From positions 24,680,987-24,744,986 of the forward strand of contig CP136063.1 of NCBI GenBank assembly GCA_032622095.1: a stretch of 64,000 bases of DNA, written 5' to 3'. The DNA is from Siphonodentalium dalli. Taxonomy: Eukaryota; Mollusca; Scaphopoda; Gadilida; Siphonodentaliidae. Position 1 is the first letter of the stretch. Each line of letters begins with the position of its first letter. The notes under the pieces are model-generated. The model saw only the letters and a program-made list of their open reading frames with translations. It searched no databases and was not told where the DNA came from. Below, one piece after another: positions 57,280-64,000 of this stretch. Position numbers and translations under genes: made by a program.

Positions 57280-58635
57280 GGAATTCCGAATATATTTATG
57301 ATTTTATACCAGAATTCATTTCTGAGTTTGTTCACATTTTCCTTATTCTGATAAATAAATTTGGTATCAATTATACACGTATTATTGGAACATAATATTA
57401 TAATAATCAATATGAAATAATTATACATACATGTGGTGAACAGAAGAAACAAACAAAGCTTTAACACATGATTGAGTGGTACATAATTATATAATAATGA
57501 ATCACATGAATCACAAGCAACACTTCAAATACAATTATTGTCAGTTTTCTTTATGGGGCAGCTGGCGATCAAATTGGTCTCACTCTGAATCAAAATGCCT
57601 ATATCCAAGAGACATAAAAACATTAATATAATGAATTGTTTTCAGGGGAAAAATGTTTTCATTGCATTTTTTGTATTTTGCAGGGACAAGTAAAATCTGA
57701 ATGTCTGAAGTGGGTTAATTAGTATTTAGTCAGTAATTGATAATATGGTGTTCAAATAAGGTTTCTATCACCCCACCTTTTGGTTTTAAATAACCATTTT
57801 TTTTGGAAATTTTCCAACATTAGAGGGGTGTCAATTTTGAAATTGGAAAACTTGGAACAGTTGTAATGTAATACTAATTTTGAATTCGATCAGAATTTCA
57901 AAACTGTACTTTTAATTATATATGTACTTATATTCTCATGTGCTCCTGTGGGGGCGACAGAAAGACAGCCAATACTGGTTATGCCACTCCCACACAAAAA
58001 TTTAACCAGACTTTCAAATCATTATTTTGTGTGAATAAAACATCTACTAAGTACTACAGAAATTTGAAATTCAAAAAGGCATGCCAGTATGTGAGTTGAT
58101 ATATTTACAATTTATTACTCTACATAAGAACAAGACAAAAACGAGTAGCAAGTATACAAAACAAATTATTACCCTATCGAGGGTGGGTACAGCATATATG
58201 TCATCATATCTATCTTTTTGAAACAAATATAAATATATATAAGAATTGGAAATTTTTTATAAATGTTGAACAAACCTGTCTCATTTTAACATATCTATAA
58301 CTGCTTCTATTCATGATTTTGACTAACTAAACTCATGAGACAAAGAATGAATGTGTTTAGTATATCTTATATATATAATGAGCACAAGCTGAAAAAGGTG
58401 GCCATTTTGAAACAAATGGCAGCTATTTCCAATCTGTCGACCATTCTGATTGGTTTGTTGAAAACAAATGTTCAGTTCTTCACACTGATCATTCATGCCA
58501 TATTTCATGCTTGAATCACAAAATGAAAGATTAAATGTGTCATTATTTGACACTTAACTGCCCTACTAATGTTTGAGGTTTGAAAATGAAAGATGCCCAC
58601 TCCGATCTGACAACAAATTATTAAAACATATCTGT
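57280..58635 (+). repeat. Duplicated block, copy 1
   Basis: 57280-58100 matches 60988-61486, with deletions in the latter; 58110-58635 matches 62800-63297 continued at 63901-63940. Copy 1 is contiguous where copy 2 carries two insertions. The short frame at 58323-58553 recurs in copy 2 because of the duplication. Confidence 0.85.
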
Positions 58636-58639
58636 TAAT

Positions 58640-59115
58640 TTCCAGCTCACTCGTCAAGATAAAATAAAAAAAAACCCTGCACCATCATTCGTAACACGCA
58701 GGCAGCAAGAGAATCAAGGGATTCATCCATAGCGGATAGGTTGAAAATAAACGCAAACAATGAAAAACTTTTGGGTGACAGAGGTGATCCTTGCAATTGA
58801 CTGATAACAATTATGTGGTACATGTAAGTATATATAATAAATATACATGTTTATTAAAGGAGTCATGTAAATGTGTCAGACTCGATTATGTATTATGTAT
58901 ATTTATTGTATACATTTACATAATTGTTAACAGCCAACACAAGGATCACCTGTCACCCAAAAGTTGTTGTGGTGAACAGTTGTTGATTGTTTGTGATTAT
59001 TTTCTACCTATCTGTTACGGATGAATGCCTTGATTCTCTTGATGCTTGTGTGTTACGAATGATGGTGCAAGTGTTTTTTTTATTTTCTCTTACCAGTGAG
59101 CTGAAAATTAACTTG
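58640..59115. mobile_element. Foldback element, copy 1
   Basis: 58640-58810 (CAGCTCACTCGTCAAGA..., GTAACACGCAGGCAGC, GGTGACAGAGGTGATCCTTG) is the reverse complement of 58920-59110. The centre is ATATATAATAAATATACA. Related copies at 60468-60978 and 63945-64000. Confidence 0.85.
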
Positions 59116-59539
59116 GATATTTTTTTTTACTAATTTGTTGTCAGATCAGACTGGGCAGCTTTCATTTTCAAACCTCAAACAATTAGTAGGGCAGTTGAGT
59201 GTCAAATAATGACCATTTAATCTTAATGTATATTAAGGGAGCTCAAAATGGAACTGGTTTGTAAATTGTTATGTAGAAAATATATCTACATTAGAATAGA
59301 GGTATATATAAATATGAAATAAATAAATAAATGGAAATAAAACAAATTGTGACAATTGTAAAAATAATGAACCTGTTGACTGAATTTAGATCAGAGAGGT
59401 ACATTATGAATATTAATTATTAACATCAACATGGAATGAAATATATCTTGGTCTTTTTTTCATTCATGATTCTAGGAGGGAGGCGTGTAATCAACATGTG
59501 TGTTAAATAATGGTTTATCGAGGCTGGGCCTCATTGTTC
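59116..59539. other. No gene seen
   Basis: AT-rich; 59140-59220 repeats the 58560-58620 words (CAGATCAGACTGGGCAGCTT in opposite orientation), so it is the other side of the duplicated-block family. Confidence 0.4.
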
Positions 59540-59765
59540 TTAACCTCTTCACTGCTAATGACATATTATGACAGAGTGCTGGGCCGATGCCGTTATGGCC
59601 AATTTCCAGTGGAAATATTTAATGGGGAATATCACGAAAACTATAAAACTGACGCAGTTGAAAGGCTATTATCATTCACAATTGTGGAACATCATACACT
59701 GTTCCAGTTATAATGGCATCGGCTAGTGTGCTGAAGTAGGTCCGTACTAAGTACAGATGTATTAC
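59540..59765 (+). repeat. Dispersed repeat, copy 2
   Basis: Same family as 43400-43680 (ACTGACGCAGTTGAAAGGCT; GTGTGCTGAAGTAGGTC). 59766-60467 holds nothing recognised. Confidence 0.65.
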
Positions 59766-60467
59766 CCAGTGTGACATTTTACGTCTGTACTCAGTACTGA
59801 CCAATAGCAGCCAAGAGATTGATTTGCTTCTGCCCCGGCATTTGTGCTGTATCAGCAATCCCATTAACACACTTGTGTTGTTCTGTATGAATCAAACAGA
59901 TCTCTTCTGTGCTACATGCCCAACTTAGGCTATGTTCACTCATCTGGGGAACCTGTCAAGCAAATTCACTGAAATTGATGTAAATGTCAATGATGTGCTA
60001 AATAGGGAGTAGAAACTCCGTGTAAAGTTTACAGTTACCACTACGATATACTAGAATGTTGGCAATCCCCAAGGCCTGGTGTGCATGAAATTTTACAATT
60101 TAGGCAATTTTAGGATTCAACTGTAAAATCAGTCTTTATTGTGTTGAATCTATCTAATCATGTGAAATTTTGGCAGGATAATTACCGATGTGTGTGAACA
60201 TAGTCTTAGTCCTGTGGGCTGAAGCTTGGCTGTCAAGACTAATCTTTTTTTTTAAGTTACGCTATGTGCTTATTTAGCATTATAATTCTGTGTTCTGCAT
60301 CTACATGCAGTGCATCAGAAAGTGGAAAAAATTAATAATAAAACGAAAATTAATCTTTGGTGTAAATTGACGGAATAACAAGAAAACAATGATAATAGTT
60401 TAAATGGTCAATAAGTTTCACTCACCACTCAAAATTGCAAGTCGCCAAAGTTCGTCTTATGTCCAAG

Positions 60468-60978
60468 TTAATTTTCAGCTCACTGGTCAAGAGAAATAAA
60501 AAAAAAACACTTGCACCATCATTCGTAACACACAGGCATCAAGAGAATCAAGGCATTCATCCATAACGGATAGGTAGAAAATAACCGCAAACAATGAAAA
60601 ATTGTTGGGTGACAGAGGTGATCCTTGCAATTGGCTGATGACAATTACGTGGTACATGTAAATATATATAATAAATATACACAATATATAATAGACTCTG
60701 ACATATTTACATGACTCCCTTTTGCCCAAATTTACTCAATGTATATTAAAGGAGTCCTGTAAATGTGTCAGACTCGATTATGTATTATGTATATTTATTG
60801 TATACATTTACGTAATTGTTAACAGCCAACACAAGGATCACCTCTGTCACCCAAAAGTTGTTAATTGTTTGTGATTATTTTCTACCTATCCGTTATGGAT
60901 GAATCCCTTGATTCTCTTGATGCCTGTGTGTTACGAATGATAGTGCAAGTGTTTTTTTTTATTGACCAGTGAGATGAA
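60468..60978. mobile_element. Foldback element, copy 2
   Basis: Arms 60468-60660 and 60800-60978 pair as in 58640-59115. The middle is longer because ATTATATATTTACATGACTC and its complement are duplicated. Confidence 0.85.
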
Positions 60979-60987
60979 AATTAGTAG

Positions 60988-61486
60988 GAATCCTACCGAA
61001 TATATTTATTATTTTATACCAGAATTAATTTCTGAGTTTGTTCACACTTTCCTTATTCTGATAAATAAATTTGGTATCAATTATACACGTATTATTGGAA
61101 CATAATATTATAATAACCAATATGAAATAATTATAGATACATGTGGTGAATAGAAGAAACACTTCGAAAACAATTATTGTCAGTTCTTTATGGGGCAGCT
61201 GGCGATCAATTTGGTCTCACTCTGAGTCAAATGCCTATATTCAAGAGACATAAAAACAGTAATATAATGAATTGTTTTTGAGAGAGTTGGAAAAGTTGGA
61301 ACAGTTGTAATGCAATACTAATTTTGAATTATCATGTGCTCTGTGGGGGTGACAGGAAGACAGCCGATCCTGGTTATGCCACTCCCTCACAATAATTTCA
61401 CCAGACTTTCAAATCATTATTGTGTGAATAAAACATCTACTACTGCAGAAATTTGAAATTCAAAAAGGCATGACAGTATGTGAGTT
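60988..61486 (+). repeat. Duplicated block, copy 2, first half
   Basis: Matches 57280-58100 (GGTATCAATTATACACGTAT; GGGGCAGCTGGCGATCAA; CAAAAAGGCATGACAG) with several deletions. Confidence 0.85.
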
Positions 61487-62799
61487 GACTCCAATTTGAA
61501 CTGTATATTTCATCAACACAAATCCAGACAAGTTCTTCCAGATCATAATTTCAACAATGTGACTGATAATTTCAAGGAAATTTTGTACATGTATGTAGTT
61601 GACAATCAAGAACTGGCTGATTATGCTTAATAATGCAGAGAGATGATAAAATTGAAGGCATATTGGGATTGAATTCTTAATTGTCTGATGAAACTTAGGC
61701 CCATCAAAAACTTAAGGACAAATTATCGTTGAAACAAGATGTACGTCAGCTGTGCTGTGGTAAAGTTGTAGCATAATCTGGAATTATTTGACATTTCAAC
61801 TTTCTGCATTTCTAATGACTCCATTGACTTTATTTAACGCTAAGGAATTATTCCTTTCCAAGTTGAGCTACAGTGTCATTGACACTTTCATTGTAGATGT
61901 CAATGACAATTCGGATGACCTTCTTGTACTACCAGCCTGAGAGTCCAAAAATTCACAGGCTCCTTGGGATTACAGATGGGTGTATACAGTATTGTAATAC
62001 ATGTACATGGACCATCAATTAGAATGTTCAATAGTTGCTCAATGCAGGAATAAATTATAATCAAAGTTTAATATCAAGTAGGCCTTTGAATTACTAGTTA
62101 CGTGAAACACTGGTATAGGGTGATCAAATAGAAAATATACACGGTCATTCTCATATATTAATTAAACGCAGTGACTCTCGATGGTAAAAATATTTTAGCT
62201 GGTTCATCGATGTGTCCCGAATCAAAAAGTAAATATTGACAACACCTAAAATTATGAAAATTTCCACAATTAGGAAGTGGCACCTGATACACAGATATTA
62301 TGACTGGCTGAGCATGACTTGAATGAGAGAAGGGATATTTATGAAAGTCACAAAACTATAAAGCAAATGTCAAATTTTGTCAACATGGGTTATAAAAGGT
62401 TAATCTCCTGTTCCATATATTCACATTATACTAATATCACCAAATAAGACGGAATTGGGCAACAGCAAGTAAAATTCTGTATATTAAGATATAATGTTGT
62501 CATGCGAGGTCGGTAGCTAATTGTGACCAGTAACACTAATATGATATGCACAAAGTGACTTACATTTTTATAAACTTTTCATTTTCAATTTCAATAGCAT
62601 GTTTTTTCTGTGATGACATAACTCAGTGAGGTCTTTTATGAACTTTTGATTAACCATAGGAACCATAGGAACCACTGTGGTCAGATTTGTCTATCTGGTC
62701 TAATAAATCAAAAATTGCTATTTTTAAGATGCACCCTTTGTTCATTCAATGCTTCACCACGCGTGTGTGGGGGCGGCTTTCTTATTTTGAAGTGTTTAT
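61487..62799. mobile_element. 1.3-kb insertion within duplicated block
   Basis: Copy 1 reads from GTGAGTTGA straight to TATATTTACAATTTATT at 58100-58120; copy 2 has 1.3 kb in between. The insert carries a pearl-like 3' terminal fragment at about 61800-61892 (CAAGTTGAGCTACAGTGTCA, hairpin AGTGTCATTGACACT). Clear ends were not resolved and no gene is seen. Confidence 0.65.
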
Positions 62800-63296
62800 A
62801 TTTACCATTTATTACTGTACATAAGAACAAGACAAAACAAGTGACAAGTATACACAACAAATTAACCCTATCGTGGGTGGGTACAGCATATATGTCATCA
62901 TATCTGTATCTTTTTTTAAACATAAATATATATAAAAATAAGAATTTTTTTATAAATGTTGAACAAACCTGTCTCATTTTAACATATTTATAACTGCTTA
63001 TAATCATGATTTTGACTTACAAAACTCATGTGACAAATAAAGAATAAAATGTGTTTGGTGTATCTTATATATATGTTGAGCACAAGTTGAAAAAGGTGGC
63101 CATTTTGAAACAAATGGCAGCTATTTTCAATCTGTCGACCATTCTGATTGGTTTGTTGAAAACAAATGTTCAGTTCTTCACACTGATCATTCATGCCAAA
63201 TTTCATGCTTGAATCACAACGTGAAAGATTAAATGTGTCATTATTTTGACACTTAACTGCCCTACTAGTGTTTGAGGTTTGAAAATGAAAGATGCC
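62800..63296 (+). repeat. Duplicated block, copy 2, second half
   Basis: Matches 58110-58600 almost base for base (AAAGGTGGCCATTTTGAAAC; TGTTCAGTTCTTCACACTGA). Confidence 0.9.
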
Positions 63297-63900
63297 ATGG
63301 ACAAAACCTCCAAAATACGGAGGACCACCCAAATCTCCCGCATTGTGCGGATCCACTCTTGCTGTCGCTAACATCAAGAGTAATTTCATATTCATCATTA
63401 TTCAGTACTATTCAGCAGTACTAATTGAGACTAATTAATGTTAAAGTAAAAGTATAAACAATAGATTTAATAATGCAACTTAAAAAACTACTAAGTCACA
63501 AACCATACGAACGGATGTCTCCATTTCGATTGCAGGTAAAACTGTAGACGAGTCCATTTTATACTTTCGGTATCGAGCATATCCGGCCGTAACTAGTGGA
63601 ATTCTACGCATTTTTAACGAAGTGTGTGCTTCTTTCTAAATGTTGCTGGTCTGAAAAGTGTGCAGCTGTATTGTTAGCACTCATTGATGAACAGTAACTG
63701 TTCTTAGTAACGGATTAGAGGTACGCATTGTGAACGGAACGTGCACATTTCGTTTCGGGTAAAATTACAAGACAGTCATTTTGTACTTTCGTTTCCACCC
63801 ATTCATATCCGGTTGTAACCTTTTTGGAACATGAACATATTTGGGAATATCTCCCGCAAAAATCTCCCGGATTGACATTTTCAAAACTTAACAGGTCTGA
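63297..63900. mobile_element. 604-bp insertion with GATGCC direct repeats
   Basis: In copy 1 (58590) AAAGATGCCCACTCCGATCT is continuous. Here GATGCC is followed by 604 bp beginning ATGGACAAAACCTCC and ending TTAACAGGTCT, then GATGCC again. The insert has no obvious inverted ends; GTAAAACTGTAGACGAGTCC and GTAAAATTACAAGACAGTC are internal direct repeats (about 63535 and 63760). No gene recognised. Confidence 0.8.
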
Positions 63901-63944
63901 TGCCCACTCCGATCTGACAACAAATTAGTAAAACATATCTGTTA

Positions 63945-64000
63945 ATTTTCAGCTCACTGGTCAAGAGAAAATAAAAAAAACCCCGCACCATCATTTGTAA
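63945..64000 (+). mobile_element. Foldback element, copy 3, cut by window end
   Basis: CAGCTCACTGGTCAAGAGAA and CACCATCATTTGTAA repeat the left arm start of 58640 and 60468; the rest lies outside the window. Confidence 0.85.

Noticed and set aside
62988-63398. 136-codon minus-strand frame with a GGPPYFGGF stretch
   Set aside because: It spans the junction between a duplicated block and the 604-bp insertion, and its larger part recurs at 58323-58553 as non-coding repeat.
1-64000. Viral, retroviral or toxin genes
   Set aside because: No reverse transcriptase, integrase, capsid or toxin-like frame was recognised on either strand.

Overview
This is a piece of an animal (metazoan) genome. It is AT-rich, has long introns with GT..AG junctions, and is dense in transposons; there are no bacterial features. 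The only gene supported with confidence is on the + strand: the 3' end of an adhesion GPCR that I identify as ADGRV1 (VLGR1/GPR98, the very large Usher-2C receptor). Twelve exons (5804-41803) keep phase perfectly across every junction and give 553 codons: the end of the extracellular region, a GPS autoproteolysis motif, seven transmembrane helices and a cytoplasmic tail ending in a class I PDZ-binding motif (T-H-L). The rest of the receptor (the family has thousands of residues of Calx-beta repeats) must lie upstream of base 1. The repeat families (pearl-like elements with ~165-bp core repeats, Helitrons flanked by TCTG-rich tracts) suggest a marine lophotrochozoan, perhaps a mollusc; this is inference.

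Layout. 1-5800: intronic repeats, namely a foldback element with ~540-bp arms, an 83-bp tandem array and a 2.3-kb array of a 37-bp unit that carries both a 5' and a 3' splice-site consensus. 5804-6952: two extracellular exons. 7983-16553: a composite element of nested inverted repeats with a hAT-type element inside. 16656-22933: the last pre-GPS exon, the GPS/TM1 exon and the TM1-TM4 exons, with MITEs and a pearl-like element between them. 23782-25654: a hAT-like element containing a Helitron. 26116-27764: TM4-TM7 exons. 27980-34037: an intron packed with Helitrons joined head to tail, ending 26 bp before the TM7/tail exon (34064-34237). 35500-41420: TIR elements, one holding a piggyBac-type element at TTAA, plus an unidentified coding-like fragment. 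41528-41803: last exon.

41804-64000: I see no further gene. This part holds piggyBac-type and pogo-like MITEs, a 1.7-kb TIR element with a loop-free 62-bp-arm palindrome, recurrent palindromes of the form AATTGCGCTGAAGCGCAATT, a tandem array built from half of a tRNA-like sequence, a 37-bp satellite, a degenerate Helitron and a duplicated block (57280-64000) whose two copies act as each other's empty sites for two insertions. No autonomous transposase, rRNA, functional tRNA, CRISPR array or viral gene was recognised.
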